Source: Deltaproteobacteria bacterium RBG_16_44_11 (GTDB lineage: Bacteria > Desulfobacterota > Syntrophia > Syntrophales > Smithellaceae). From it: a stretch of 15,821 nt of DNA. The first letter of the stretch is position 1; the number at the start of each line of letters is the position of its first letter. This document shows, one piece after another, positions 7,470 through 15,591 of the stretch. The stretch is taken from NCBI GenBank assembly GCA_001797845.1, contig MGQN01000006.1, positions 39,711-55,531 on the forward strand, given 5' to 3'. The translations under genes were made by a program, and so were the position numbers. The notes under the pieces are model-generated. The model did not search any database. It saw only the letters and a program-made list of their open reading frames with translations, and was not told where the DNA came from.

Positions 7470-7515
7470 TATTCCCCTCCCTTTTCAGACCATCCTTCCG
7501 GCCCTTTCATTAGTT

Positions 7516-7538
7516 CCTTTGAAGCCGGATAACAAAGG
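7516..7538 (-). repeat. Inverted repeat at the predicted 5' end of the hpf transcript
   Basis: CCTTTG and CAAAGG form a 6-base stem around an 11-base loop, starting at about the transcription start expected from the promoter at 7544-7572. An alternative pairing of CCGGC with GCCGG further down the leader would compete with it. It could protect the 5' end or be a regulator site; neither is shown. Confidence 0.35.
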
Positions 7539-7543
7539 TCAGT

Positions 7544-7572
7544 CATATAGTGATGTGAAAGATAAAAGTCAA
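7544..7572 (-). promoter_or_regulatory. Sigma70-type promoter for hpf
   Basis: On the minus strand TTGACT (7572-7567) and TATATG (7549-7544) are spaced by 17 bases. The match is 5 of 6 and 4 of 6. It lies in the 153-base gap between rpoN and hpf, so hpf-ptsN-rapZ can be expressed separately from lptB-rpoN. This fits the need for HPF in stationary phase. I saw no convincing sigma54 -24/-12 element here. Confidence 0.6.
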
Positions 7573-7622
7573 TTAGTATTTTCACTTTTTATTTTTAAAA
7601 TATTTACCTAAAACCAATGAAT

Positions 7623-9098
7623 TTAAAAATATTTTTTCCTTTTAGAAGAAGGCAAAATGCCCATCATTTCCCTGTATTTGGCGACTGTGCGGCGTGCGAT
7701 ATCAATGCCGTTAGCTTTGAGCAGTTCAACGATTTCGCAGTCACTATAAGGTTTTTTGGGCTTTTCCTGACTGATTATCTTCTTAATTTCTTCTTTCACG
7801 CTTTTCGAAGCCATCGTCTCCCCGGATGTTCTTTGAATGGAGCTGCCGAAGAAGTACTTCATTTCAAAGATGCCTCTGGGCGTATGCATGTATTTATTAG
7901 TTACGACACGGCTAATTGTAGATTCGTGCATTTCCACATCGCCGGCAATATCGCGCAACACTAAGGGTTTGAGAAAATTGATACCCTTATCAAAAAAATC
8001 TCTTTGATGCTTAACAATGCTTTCCGCCACTTTATAAATTGTCTTTTGACGCTGTTGTATGCTTTTAATCAGCCATGTAGCCGACTGCACTTTATCTCGA
8101 ATATATTTTTTACCGTTTTCCTCTTCTCCGTTACGATGCGAGCCGAGACCGGCCATAACCTCACGGTAAAAATTACTGATGCGCAGGCGCGGCAAGCCGT
8201 CATCGTTTAAAATTATTTTATATTCGCCTGCCGCTTTGACAATATAAACATCCGGGATGATCGCCTGAATTTTTTCTTCAGAATAAACACTGCCCGGCCT
8301 GGGATCCATACTGCTAATCAATAATACAGCCACCTCGACTTCACGCAGAGGGACTTTTAATTTGCGGGCAATATGGAGATAATTTTTTAGTTCTAAATCT
8401 TTAAGATAGTCCTTAATGATAACTTCAATGATCCTGTTTTTTCCCACACCCAGCATTCGCGCCTGAATCAGCAAACATTCCTGCAAATTGCGGGCGGCTA
8501 TACCGGGCGGATCGAATTCTTGAATTTTTTTGAGAACGGTTTCCACAAAATCTTCGCTAACATTTTCCAGAGAAGCGATTTCCGGCACTGACGCGCATAA
8601 ATAACCATTTTGGTCCAAATTACCGACAATTTGGGTACCGATGCGCATTTCATCCTTCGTTAAAGGCGAAAGCTTCATCTGCCACATCAAATATTGTACG
8701 AGCGATTGACTTTCGGTAAGAACATTATCCCAGGAAGGCGCTTCCGTGTCTTTACGGCTATACGTTACGCCTACCGGGCCATAGTCTTCCAGATAGTTAT
8801 TCCAATCAAATTCTTCACGCCCATCTCCCTCCCCGGTAATCTCTTCCGTGCGTTCGATTTGTTTTACATCTTTATGTTCGATGGATTGTATATCATCTTC
8901 GGCTTGGTCGTGGACATCTTCAATATTTTCTTCATCGGCGGAAACTTCTTCCAAAAGAGGATTTTCTTCCATTTCCTGATTGATTGTTTCGACAAGTTCC
9001 AGCCTGGATAACTGCAGCAATTTTATAGCCTGCTGCAATTGCGGCGTCATAATTAACTGCTGGGAAAGCTTTAAATTTTGTCTTAATTCAAACGCCAT
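7623..9098 (-). CDS. rpoN: RNA polymerase sigma54 factor
   Basis: A 491-residue protein, full length for RpoN. Region I (about 1-50) has the glutamine-rich helices LRQNLKLSQQLIMTPQLQQAIKLLQL that contact activator and core. An acidic region II follows (about 52-98, rich in Glu and Asp). Region III covers core binding (about 105-480), with GNLDQNGYL, FDPPGIAARNLQECLLIQ and the HTH segment VLRDIAGDVEMHESTISRVVTNKYM. It closes with the RpoN box ARRTVAKYRE (468-477), which reads the -24 element. All parts are intact, so this is a working sigma54. The start ATG at 9098 has no clear ribosome-binding site, which suggests coupling to lptB, whose stop is 28 bases upstream. The lptB-rpoN-hpf-ptsN order is conserved across Proteobacteria. 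Confidence 0.98.
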   Translation of the reverse strand: MAFELRQNLKLSQQLIMTPQLQQAIKLLQLSRLELVETINQEMEENPLLEEVSADEENIEDVHDQAEDDIQSIEHKDVKQIERTEEITGEGDGREEFDWNNYLEDYGPVGVTYSRKDTEAPSWDNVLTESQSLVQYLMWQMKLSPLTKDEMRIGTQIVGNLDQNGYLCASVPEIASLENVSEDFVETVLKKIQEFDPPGIAARNLQECLLIQARMLGVGKNRIIEVIIKDYLKDLELKNYLHIARKLKVPLREVEVAVLLISSMDPRPGSVYSEEKIQAIIPDVYIVKAAGEYKIILNDDGLPRLRISNFYREVMAGLGSHRNGEEENGKKYIRDKVQSATWLIKSIQQRQKTIYKVAESIVKHQRDFFDKGINFLKPLVLRDIAGDVEMHESTISRVVTNKYMHTPRGIFEMKYFFGSSIQRTSGETMASKSVKEEIKKIISQEKPKKPYSDCEIVELLKANGIDIARRTVAKYREMMGILPSSKRKKYF

Positions 9099-9126
9099 AA
9101 TACATAATCAAAATTTTAAGGATTTT

Positions 9127-9849
9127 TTATAAATTGAAATTTTCACCAAAATAGAATTTACGGGCAAGCTCGCTGCAGGAAATTGTTTCCGGGCAACCTT
9201 CGACAAGAATCTCGCCTTCATTGACAATGTAGGCACGGTCACAGCAGGAAAGTGTTTCGCGCACATTGTGGTCGGATACGATTATTCCGATGCCCTTGTT
9301 TTTTAGCTTTTCAATTATTCTTTGGATATCGGCAACAGCAAGCGGATCAATGCCGGCAAAAGGCTCGTCCAAAAGGATATACTTCGGGGATGTTACCAGC
9401 GCGCGCGTAATTTCCACTCTTCGTCTTTCACCTCCGGACAGGGAATAAGCGTAATTTTTCGCCAAGGAGGTCAAATCAAGTTCTCCTAAAAGTTCTTGCA
9501 GTTTTTCTGTTCTCTCTTCTTCGCGCATATCAAGTGTTTCCAATATGGCTAAAATATTTTCTTCAACAGTCAGTTTGCGGAAGACGGACGGTTCCTGCGG
9601 CAGATAATTCAAACCTTTGCGCGCCCTTTTGTACATGGGATCAGAGCTGATATCTTCACCATCCAAAAATATCGCTCCGTCATCAGGCTTAATCAAACCG
9701 ACAATCATATAGAAAGTAGTAGTTTTTCCGGCGCCGTTTGGGCCGAGCAAGCCCACCACTTCCCCCGGTGAAATCGATAAGTCAATCCGGTTAACTACTT
9801 TTCTCTTATGATAAATTTTTGTTAGCCCTTTTGCCGATAAATTGCTCAT
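9127..9849 (-). CDS. lptB: LPS export ABC transporter ATP-binding protein
   Basis: A 240-residue cytoplasmic ATPase that powers LPS extraction from the inner membrane with LptF/LptG and passes it to LptC and LptA. Visible motifs are Walker A GPNGAGKTT (36-44), Q-loop Gln85 in YLPQEPSVFRKLTVEEN (which couples to the LptFG helices), the signature LSGGE (137-141) followed by RRR, Walker B YILLDEPFAGIDP (157-169) and the switch histidine His194 in SDHNVRE. The motifs PQEPSVFRKLTV and ERRRVEITRAL are specific to LptB as opposed to LivF/LivG-type ATPases. It lies 22 bases after lptA, so it is in the same operon. The lptF/lptG genes are not in the window. Confidence 0.97.
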   Translation of the reverse strand: MSNLSAKGLTKIYHKRKVVNRIDLSISPGEVVGLLGPNGAGKTTTFYMIVGLIKPDDGAIFLDGEDISSDPMYKRARKGLNYLPQEPSVFRKLTVEENILAILETLDMREEERTEKLQELLGELDLTSLAKNYAYSLSGGERRRVEITRALVTSPKYILLDEPFAGIDPLAVADIQRIIEKLKNKGIGIIVSDHNVRETLSCCDRAYIVNEGEILVEGCPETISCSELARKFYFGENFNL

Positions 9850-9871
9850 GATTTACAGCACTAAATGGTTC

Positions 9872-10450
9872 TTACTGAATCCCAATTCCTTCCTTTTTTG
9901 TTTCCTGCGGATATAATATCGCGTGCGTTCTTTGTTTTTTCCCCGGTTCGCATTCTTCAACTTTTCCGCGATTTTCATTAAGATAAATGGTCGCTTTACA
10001 TCCTTTTATTATATTGCTTCCTTCGCGCATTACCACGTTGCCGGTTAAGATTACCTGTCCGCTATCGTGATAATACACAGCCTCATCACTGGTTACAATT
10101 CTTTCCCCTTGTGTTGTCGAAACATTGCCCTTCGCTTCTATTTTATCCATCGCGCCTGTTGCATCGAGCGATGTTTCCCTTTTTTTCCCTTCTTTGCCCG
10201 CATCTTTTTTGTAATGCAATAGGAACTGATCCGCTTTCAACAACTTGTTTCCTTGTTTAGCTGTGGCGTTACCGACAAACTTTACCAGTTTCTTATCCTT
10301 ATAAGCATCCATACGATCGGAAACTATTTCGATGGGTTCATTTTTGGTAATTACCTCTTCGTTAGCAATAATATTATCCTGAGCGTACAGACCAGAAGGC
10401 GTCAGCAGAATAATACACAAGACAAACAAACATGCTTTTCTATAAATCAT
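9872..10450 (-). CDS. lptA: LPS transport periplasmic protein LptA (OstA-like)
   Basis: A 192-residue secreted protein. Residues 1-23 are a signal peptide (hydrophobic core LFVLCIILL, likely cleavage after LYA). The mature part is an OstA/LptA beta-jellyroll (about 35-165), with the repeated strand pattern PIEIVSDRMDAYKDKKLVKFVGNATAKQGNKLLKADQFLLHY, then MDKIEAKGNVSTTQGERIVTSDEAVYYHDSGQVILTGNVVMREGSNIIKG. LptA forms the periplasmic bridge carrying LPS from LptC to LptD. It lies between lptC and lptB as in other Proteobacteria, 12 bases after lptC. Sequence conservation in this family is low, so the call rests on both the fold pattern and the gene order. Confidence 0.93.
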   Translation of the reverse strand: MIYRKACLFVLCIILLTPSGLYAQDNIIANEEVITKNEPIEIVSDRMDAYKDKKLVKFVGNATAKQGNKLLKADQFLLHYKKDAGKEGKKRETSLDATGAMDKIEAKGNVSTTQGERIVTSDEAVYYHDSGQVILTGNVVMREGSNIIKGCKATIYLNENRGKVEECEPGKKQRTHAILYPQETKKEGIGIQ

Positions 10451-10462
10451 ATTATTGCCTGA

Positions 10463-11017
10463 CTATTTTATTTTTGCTTTCACCATGGAAGAGAGATTTA
10501 ATTTACCGCTATTGATGAAGAGCGTCAGCCCTGTGCCCTTTATTTTTACGCGTTTATTTTCCATGGTTACCGGTGCATTGGTAAAAAACTTTTTTTCCGC
10601 ATCGCTGTAATTCAAATAATCGGTAGTAAATTTGTCGCCCTCACTTGAAGTAATTACAACATTGCCATTAATTTCAATATCCTTTTTATCCGTCAGCATC
10701 TTACCTTTATCGGCTGTCATGAAATAGACTTTGCCGTCGGACGCATTTAATTTTATTTTAACCCGGTCGAATATGGCAAGATTTTGCTTTCTTTGATATG
10801 TGGCGTTATCGGCTTTCACCTCCCATTTGGAGTTGTTTTCGCCGACTTCCGTATAAACAAAACCTTTAATTTCCAAATCAACTTGTTCGGGTAATATTTT
10901 TAAAAGGTTTTTTGTTTTTGCTCTGCTATTACTAATTATCGCTACAACAACAATCAGCAACACCACAAAAGCGATGACTGCCGCGGAAATAATTTTTGTT
11001 CTTTTGCTTAATTTCAT
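10463..11017 (-). CDS. lptC: LPS export inner-membrane protein LptC
   Basis: I chose the ATG at 11017, preceded by GGAA, over the GTG at 11032. The product has 184 residues, with a short basic N-terminus, one transmembrane helix (about 10-29) and a periplasmic beta-jellyroll. Typical LptC features are VDLEIKGFVYTEVGENNSKWEVKADNATY followed by DRVKIKLNASDGKVYFMTADKGKMLTDKKDIEINGNVVITSSEGDKFTTDYLNYSDAEKKFFTNAPVTME. LptC takes LPS from the LptB2FG transporter and hands it to LptA. A well-formed promoter lies directly upstream, in the gap left between kdsC and lptC. Confidence 0.93.
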   Translation of the reverse strand: MKLSKRTKIISAAVIAFVVLLIVVVAIISNSRAKTKNLLKILPEQVDLEIKGFVYTEVGENNSKWEVKADNATYQRKQNLAIFDRVKIKLNASDGKVYFMTADKGKMLTDKKDIEINGNVVITSSEGDKFTTDYLNYSDAEKKFFTNAPVTMENKRVKIKGTGLTLFINSGKLNLSSMVKAKIK

Positions 11018-11064
11018 TTTACATTCCAGCACATTAAGTCATTTTCCGGTTCCAACAAGCATAA

Positions 11065-11093
11065 GTTATACCATTGAGTCTGCTGCATGTAAA
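11065..11093 (-). promoter_or_regulatory. Sigma70-type promoter for lptCAB
   Basis: On the minus strand TTTACA (11093-11088) and TATAAC (11070-11065) are spaced by exactly 17 bases. Each matches consensus at 5 of 6 positions. The expected start near 11058 gives a leader of about 40 bases to the lptC ATG. It lies in the 145-base gap between kdsC and lptC and would uncouple LPS transport genes from the Kdo genes upstream. Confidence 0.65.
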
Positions 11094-11162
11094 GACATAA
11101 GGACAATTAGGTAAGATATTAAAGAAATACTGCCCTGTTGTAAGACTGTTAGCTTCATCTGC

Positions 11163-11708
11163 TCATTTTTTAATACGCACAGCGAATTCATACTTCGCGG
11201 CAATTTCCGGCCATTTGCCCTGGGCCTGCAAAATCATCTCGCAAATTTCTCTTACCGCGCCATGCCCGCCCCTGTTTACGGTTATATAATCAACCGACTT
11301 TTTTACTATATCGAGGGCATCAGCCACCGCCGCGGAAAATCCTACGCGTTTTAATACAGGTATATCCACGATATCGTCACCCATAAAAGCCACGGCGCCG
11401 GCCGATAACTTATGCCTTTCTAAAATTTTTCCAAAGACATCTTTTTTATTTAACGCGCCCTGATAGACATCATTAATTTCCAGATCCCTCGCCCGATGTT
11501 CGACGACCTTTGATTGCCTTCCCGTAAGTATTGCGACCTGAATTCCATAACGTTGAATTATCTTCAAGCCATGTCCGTCGCGAACATCGAAGTTTTTCAT
11601 CTCGCGGCCTTTATAATCCATGATGATCCGGCCGTCTGTCATTACTCCGTCCACGTCTAAAATGAGCAATTTTACTTTCTGGAGCTTTTCTTCTATGTTT
11701 TTTTTCAT
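11163..11708 (-). CDS. kdsC: 3-deoxy-D-manno-octulosonate 8-phosphate phosphatase (KdsC)
   Basis: A 181-residue HAD phosphatase that turns Kdo-8-phosphate into free Kdo for the LPS inner core. HAD motif I is LDVDGVMTDG, with nucleophile Asp18 and acid/base Asp20; motif II is ILTGRQS (Thr62). Further on come lysines at 88-89 (NKKDVFGKIL) and motif IV MGDDIVD (Asp111, Asp112). The C-terminal RGGHGAVREICEMIL (146-160) is the tail loop that closes over the neighbouring active site in the KdsC tetramer. There is no cap domain, as expected for this subfamily. The gene begins 2 bases after the kdsA stop, so the two are translationally linked and catalyse consecutive steps. The usual kdsD (arabinose-5-phosphate isomerase) neighbour is absent. 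Confidence 0.96.
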   Translation of the reverse strand: MKKNIEEKLQKVKLLILDVDGVMTDGRIIMDYKGREMKNFDVRDGHGLKIIQRYGIQVAILTGRQSKVVEHRARDLEINDVYQGALNKKDVFGKILERHKLSAGAVAFMGDDIVDIPVLKRVGFSAAVADALDIVKKSVDYITVNRGGHGAVREICEMILQAQGKWPEIAAKYEFAVRIKK

Positions 11709-11710
11709 TT

Positions 11711-12535
11711 TTATAATTTTCCCCTCACCAATCCATCAATTTGTTTTAGTGTCGTCAGCAATTCTTCCATTGAATCCAGATAAAGCGAATTGGCGCCGTC
11801 GCATAACGCCTTTTCCGGGTTGCGATGAACTTCGAAAAAAACTCCATCCACACCCGCGGCCACTGCGGCTCGCGCCAGATAAGGAACCATCTCGCGGTCG
11901 CCGCCGGATGCTGTTTTCTCACCTCCCGGCAATTGCACACAGTGGGTGGCATCAAAAATTACAGGGTATCCCATGCGCCTTATAATCGGCAAACTGCGCA
12001 CATCAAAAACCAGGTTATTGTAGCCGAAGGAAACGCCGCGTTCAGTAATCAGAATATTTTCATTACCGGCCGCTCTGGCCTTTTCTATTATATTGGCGGT
12101 ATCCCAGGGCGCCAGAAATTGACCTTTTTTCACATTAATGACGCGCGCTTTTTTGGCAATTTCGGTGACAAAATCAGTTTGGCGGCACAGAAATGCCGGA
12201 ACTTGCAGAACATCCAACACTCGCGCCGCGGCGTCAATTTCCTCAAAACGATGCACATCGGATAGAACAGGAACACCCAATTTCTCTTTTATTCTTTTAA
12301 GAATCGCCAACCCTTCTTTTGCTCCCGGGCCGCGGTAAGATTTAATAGAGGTTCTATTGGCTTTATCGTAAGACGCTTTGAAGATAAAAGGAATCTTCAA
12401 TTTCGCCGTGAGTTTTTGCAGATACTGAGCCGTATCCATGGCCGTTTCTTCATTTTCCAATACACAAGGACCGGCAATCAAAACAAAGCCGGAATTATCT
12501 CCAATGATAAAATCGCCCATATTAATTTTTTTCAT
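11711..12535 (-). CDS. kdsA: 3-deoxy-8-phosphooctulonate synthase, metal-dependent class
   Basis: The enzyme condenses arabinose-5-phosphate and phosphoenolpyruvate to Kdo-8-phosphate in the cytoplasm. At 274 residues it is full length, a TIM barrel of the DAHP/KDO8P synthase family. Conserved segments are LIAGPCVLEN (19-28), FKASYDKANRTS (52-63), RGPG (68-71), SDVHRFEE (92-99), CRQTDF (117-122), VKKGQFLAPWD (135-145), FDATHCVQLPG (194-204) and DREMVPYLARAAVA (213-226). The metal ligands of the Aquifex-type enzyme (Cys11, His185, Glu222, Asp233) all occur here at a constant offset of 13, as Cys24, His198, Glu235 and Asp246. This places the protein in the metal-dependent class, not the E. coli class with Asn at the Cys position. 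It starts 6 bases after the TPR gene stop. Confidence 0.97.
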   Translation of the reverse strand: MKKINMGDFIIGDNSGFVLIAGPCVLENEETAMDTAQYLQKLTAKLKIPFIFKASYDKANRTSIKSYRGPGAKEGLAILKRIKEKLGVPVLSDVHRFEEIDAAARVLDVLQVPAFLCRQTDFVTEIAKKARVINVKKGQFLAPWDTANIIEKARAAGNENILITERGVSFGYNNLVFDVRSLPIIRRMGYPVIFDATHCVQLPGGEKTASGGDREMVPYLARAAVAAGVDGVFFEVHRNPEKALCDGANSLYLDSMEELLTTLKQIDGLVRGKL

Positions 12536-12541
12536 CTCTTA

Positions 12542-14551
12542 TTACTCCTTGGTTTGTTTCTGTTTTTCCTTCTGCAGAAAGTGTATTTTAAGCCGGGGAA
12601 TCCCTCTGGCCGCTTTTGCCGATTCCGGATTAAGCTCGTAGGCGCTGGTATAAGCTTTCAGCGCCTCCTCGTAAAGCCCTTTCTTTTCATAAGCCTCACC
12701 GAGGTTGGCATATACTTCACTATCATCCTGGTCGTACTTCACCGCGATCAGGTAATTTTCAATGGCCATATCCCAATTGCCGCTCGTGGTATAGGCATAT
12801 CCCAGGCTGGAGTAAGAAGAAGATTTTTTCGGTTCTAGTTTCACAATATCCTGGAAATAACCAATCGCTTTTTTATATTTCTTTTCTTTCAAGTAATATT
12901 GGGCAAGGATACTCAAAGTTTGTTTAGTCTGAGGCGATATTTTTTCGTAGTGCGCTATGGCTTCCCTTTCCCGGCCAAGCTGGATATAGGTATAGGCAAG
13001 ATTATAATGCAGCGTTGCATGCTTCGCGCCCAGTTTAAGCGCTTTTTCGTAATTTTCCGCCGACACGGCGTATTTTTTCAGTTCACCATAGGCAAAGCCC
13101 AGGCTGACAAAAATTGAAGGTTTTTGGGGAAATTTTGCCGCTAATCTTTCGTAGTATTTTACCGCCTGATCGAATTTCTTGTTTTTAAGAGACAGCTCGG
13201 CTATCCTTCCCACGGCATCAGCGTCTTCGGGGTTAATTTTCAGTACTTGTTCGTATTCGTTAAGAGCTTCCGCGTCCATTTTTCTTTTTTCGTAAGCGGC
13301 GCCCAGATTGAAGCGGACTACCGGGTCATTAGGACTCAACGATACCGCCTTTTTTAAATTTTCCATTTCTTCCTTTGATTTTCCGCGTCCGGCATAGGCC
13401 GAAGCAAGATTGGCATAAGCGGCAACCAGTTGCGGCTTGTTTTTTATAAGTTCCGTATAATATTTAATGGCATCGTCATACTTTCCGAGCTTTAAAGAAA
13501 CATCGCCCAGAGCAAGCAGGGCTAAATCCGCATCCGCCGAATGCCCGGCAATATATTTGTATTGTTCAATGGCTTGAGTTGTCATTTTTTCCTTTTCGTA
13601 AGCCTCGCCTAATTTATATCTTGCCGCATAATTATCCGGTTCAATCCGCACCACCTCGCTGTAATTTTCTATCGCCTGCTTCCATGATCCTTTTTCCGCC
13701 AGAGCAAAGCCCAGGGTTATATAGGATTGCGCCTGGCGCGGATTGATTTTAACCAGTTTTCTCGATATTTCAATCGCGTTGTCATACTCTTTTTTCTTAA
13801 TATAACATTTTGCCAGCTCTTCCAGCGCCACGGTATCATTGGGACTTAGCGACAGTGCTTCCTTATACTGGCCTATAGCATCATCTAACCTGCCCTGGCG
13901 TGCATAAATTCCGGCCAGAATCTTGTGCAAGCCGGCATCCTGTTTACTTGCGGCTATCGCTTTTTTCAAATAATCTATTTGTTCTTTAACATTGGTTGAA
14001 TCTTTGGCAAACCTAAGCCAATCTTGCGGCGTAATAATAACTTTCAGCGCAACAACAGCGATAACATCATTTTTGTAATTAACGCGAATTTTATAATCGG
14101 ATATTTCCGTGGAGCCCTGCTTCATAGAGCCGCTCAGCATTATTTTGTTGACGAGATTAACGCCTTGGAATAAAATACCTATATCATTATTCCCCTGCCC
14201 CAGTCCTTCCACATTCACCGTTGTGTATTTGCCCGTTAAATCGTCACTGCCTACCGATTTGACCGCGAATTCGTCACGGTAAGTTAATTCCAGAGCTTCA
14301 TACGCGTCGACGCGGATGTCGTGGCCGTTTTTTTCTGTCGCCAGATAATAAAAATGCGGCTTTTCCTTCAAAGCGTAATAGGAAAAAGTATTTTTTACTC
14401 GTGTGCCATAAAACATAAAAGTACGAATAGTTTGGGGACGGAAAAAATATATCAAGACGCAAATTAAAATAAAAGCAATCACAACGAGCAGTATTTTGCC
14501 GATAGGAGCGCGCTTCTTTATTGTTTGATTTTCTCTGTGCCGAATCGTCAT
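12542..14551 (-). CDS. Membrane-anchored tetratricopeptide-repeat protein, function unknown
   Basis: A 669-residue protein starting at ATG 14551 with GAGGGATAA as ribosome-binding site. Residues 17-37 form one transmembrane helix after a basic N-terminus, so the bulk probably lies outside the cytoplasm. Residues about 40-190 form a non-TPR region of mixed beta/alpha character that I do not recognise. From about 206 to 655 come roughly 13 TPR units, nearly all 34 residues long, with the usual pattern (for example AYEKKGLYEEALKAYTSAYELNP near the C-terminus) and one short unit at about position 10. The tail is short and lysine-rich. TPR arrays are protein-binding scaffolds. The gene is packed between xerD (51 bases) and kdsA (6 bases), so it is co-expressed with Kdo synthesis, and a role in envelope assembly is a reasonable guess but no more. 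No catalytic motif is seen. Confidence 0.88.
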   Translation of the reverse strand: MTIRHRENQTIKKRAPIGKILLVVIAFILICVLIYFFRPQTIRTFMFYGTRVKNTFSYYALKEKPHFYYLATEKNGHDIRVDAYEALELTYRDEFAVKSVGSDDLTGKYTTVNVEGLGQGNNDIGILFQGVNLVNKIMLSGSMKQGSTEISDYKIRVNYKNDVIAVVALKVIITPQDWLRFAKDSTNVKEQIDYLKKAIAASKQDAGLHKILAGIYARQGRLDDAIGQYKEALSLSPNDTVALEELAKCYIKKKEYDNAIEISRKLVKINPRQAQSYITLGFALAEKGSWKQAIENYSEVVRIEPDNYAARYKLGEAYEKEKMTTQAIEQYKYIAGHSADADLALLALGDVSLKLGKYDDAIKYYTELIKNKPQLVAAYANLASAYAGRGKSKEEMENLKKAVSLSPNDPVVRFNLGAAYEKRKMDAEALNEYEQVLKINPEDADAVGRIAELSLKNKKFDQAVKYYERLAAKFPQKPSIFVSLGFAYGELKKYAVSAENYEKALKLGAKHATLHYNLAYTYIQLGREREAIAHYEKISPQTKQTLSILAQYYLKEKKYKKAIGYFQDIVKLEPKKSSSYSSLGYAYTTSGNWDMAIENYLIAVKYDQDDSEVYANLGEAYEKKGLYEEALKAYTSAYELNPESAKAARGIPRLKIHFLQKEKQKQTKE

Positions 14552-14602
14552 TTATCCCTCAATAACTGTTTTTTCCCATCGCGAACCTTCTGCAATTTGT
14601 CA

Positions 14603-15490
14603 TTATCCCCGGGGGTGATATTTTTGGTGAATCTCTTTTAACCTGTCCCGCGTAATATGCGTATAGATTTGTGTTGTGGATATATCGGCATGCCCCAGCA
14701 TGACCTGCACAATGCGCAAATCCGCGCCGCCTTCCAAGAGATGCGAAGCAAAAGAATGCCGGAAGGTATGCGGATGAACTTTTTTCTGCAATCCCGCTTT
14801 TTTAGCGTAACGAATGACCATTTTCCAGAAACCCTGCCGGGTAAATTTCCCCCCGAAACGGTTCAGAAATAATACTTCCGTGCTTTTTTTCTGCATCAAT
14901 TGCGACCGGGCATTATCCACATAAACCCTTACGCAATCATATGCCGTTTTGCCGATGGGAACGATTCTTTCCTTATTTCCTTTGCCCATAACAGTCAAGA
15001 AGCCGACTTGCCAATTAATGCTGTTCATTGTCAGATTAACCAATTCCGAAACGCGGATTCCTGTCGCGTATAAAAGTTCCAGCATCGCGGTATCACGCAG
15101 AGCCGAAGGCTTCTCGCCTCCGGGCTGAGCTAAAATAACTTTCATTTCCTCTTTACTTAACGTATCAGGAAGCCGCATCCATACTTTGGCCAGCTCAATG
15201 TTAGCCAGAGGCGTTTGTTCGATTTTCTTTTCCATGAGCAGATATTTATAAAACCCTCTCAGCGCGGCAAGCTGCCGGTTCATGGAATTCGCCGATAATC
15301 CTTCATTTTTAATTCGAATCAAATACTCAATAAGAATTTCCGGCGTAGCTTCCTGCAATTGCGTTAAACCCTTTTGCCGGATAAAGACAAGAAAACGCCG
15401 CAAATCGCGCCCGTAGGCTTCCAGCGTGTTTTGGGCAACCCCGCGTTCAATGAGCAGATAATTTAAATACTTTGCCAGCAATTCCTGCAT
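14603..15490 (-). CDS. xerD: Site-specific tyrosine recombinase XerD
   Basis: A 295-residue protein of normal Xer size. The N-terminal SAM-like core-binding domain (about 1-88; YLNYLLIERGVAQNTLEAYGRDLRRFLVF, SANSMNRQLAALRGFYKYLL) is followed by the catalytic domain. All six active-site residues are present: Arg146 in ATGIRVSEL, Lys170 in GKGNKER, His241 and Arg244 in HPHTFRHSFASHLLEGGADLR, His267 in LGHADISTT and nucleophile Tyr276. The ending HQKYHPRG is XerD-like, which is why I prefer XerD to XerC. It resolves chromosome dimers at dif with XerC and FtsK. No dif-like 28-base site was recognised in the window. It is a chromosomal housekeeping Xer and shows no sign of being an integrase of a mobile element. 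It is transcribed away from rpiB, with 119 bases between the starts. Confidence 0.94.
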   Translation of the reverse strand: MQELLAKYLNYLLIERGVAQNTLEAYGRDLRRFLVFIRQKGLTQLQEATPEILIEYLIRIKNEGLSANSMNRQLAALRGFYKYLLMEKKIEQTPLANIELAKVWMRLPDTLSKEEMKVILAQPGGEKPSALRDTAMLELLYATGIRVSELVNLTMNSINWQVGFLTVMGKGNKERIVPIGKTAYDCVRVYVDNARSQLMQKKSTEVLFLNRFGGKFTRQGFWKMVIRYAKKAGLQKKVHPHTFRHSFASHLLEGGADLRIVQVMLGHADISTTQIYTHITRDRLKEIHQKYHPRG

Positions 15491-15534
15491 GGAACTTTTT
15501 AACGCAAATATGCTTGTGAAGCAAAGTTTTTTTA

Positions 15535-15562
15535 TTGACTTATTTCGTAATCTCGTAAAAAT
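15535..15562 (+). promoter_or_regulatory. Possible sigma70-type promoter for rpiB
   Basis: TTGACT at 15535-15540 (5 of 6) is followed after 16 bases by AAAAAT at 15557-15562 (4 of 6), inside an A-rich run that allows other registers. It lies about 45 bases upstream of the rpiB start. Confidence 0.4.
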
Positions 15563-15591
15563 AAGGACTGGGAAAACAAAAAAAATATCTT

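Noticed and set aside
12542..13900. DNA-level tandem repeats in the TPR gene
   Set aside because: The 34-residue protein period is clear, but the codons differ between units and no near-identical DNA copies were seen, so this is an old protein repeat and not a recent duplication.
14603..15490. The tyrosine recombinase as a sign of an integrated mobile element
   Set aside because: Length, motifs and the HPRG-type ending fit chromosomal XerD. There is no tRNA, attachment repeat or phage/plasmid gene around it.
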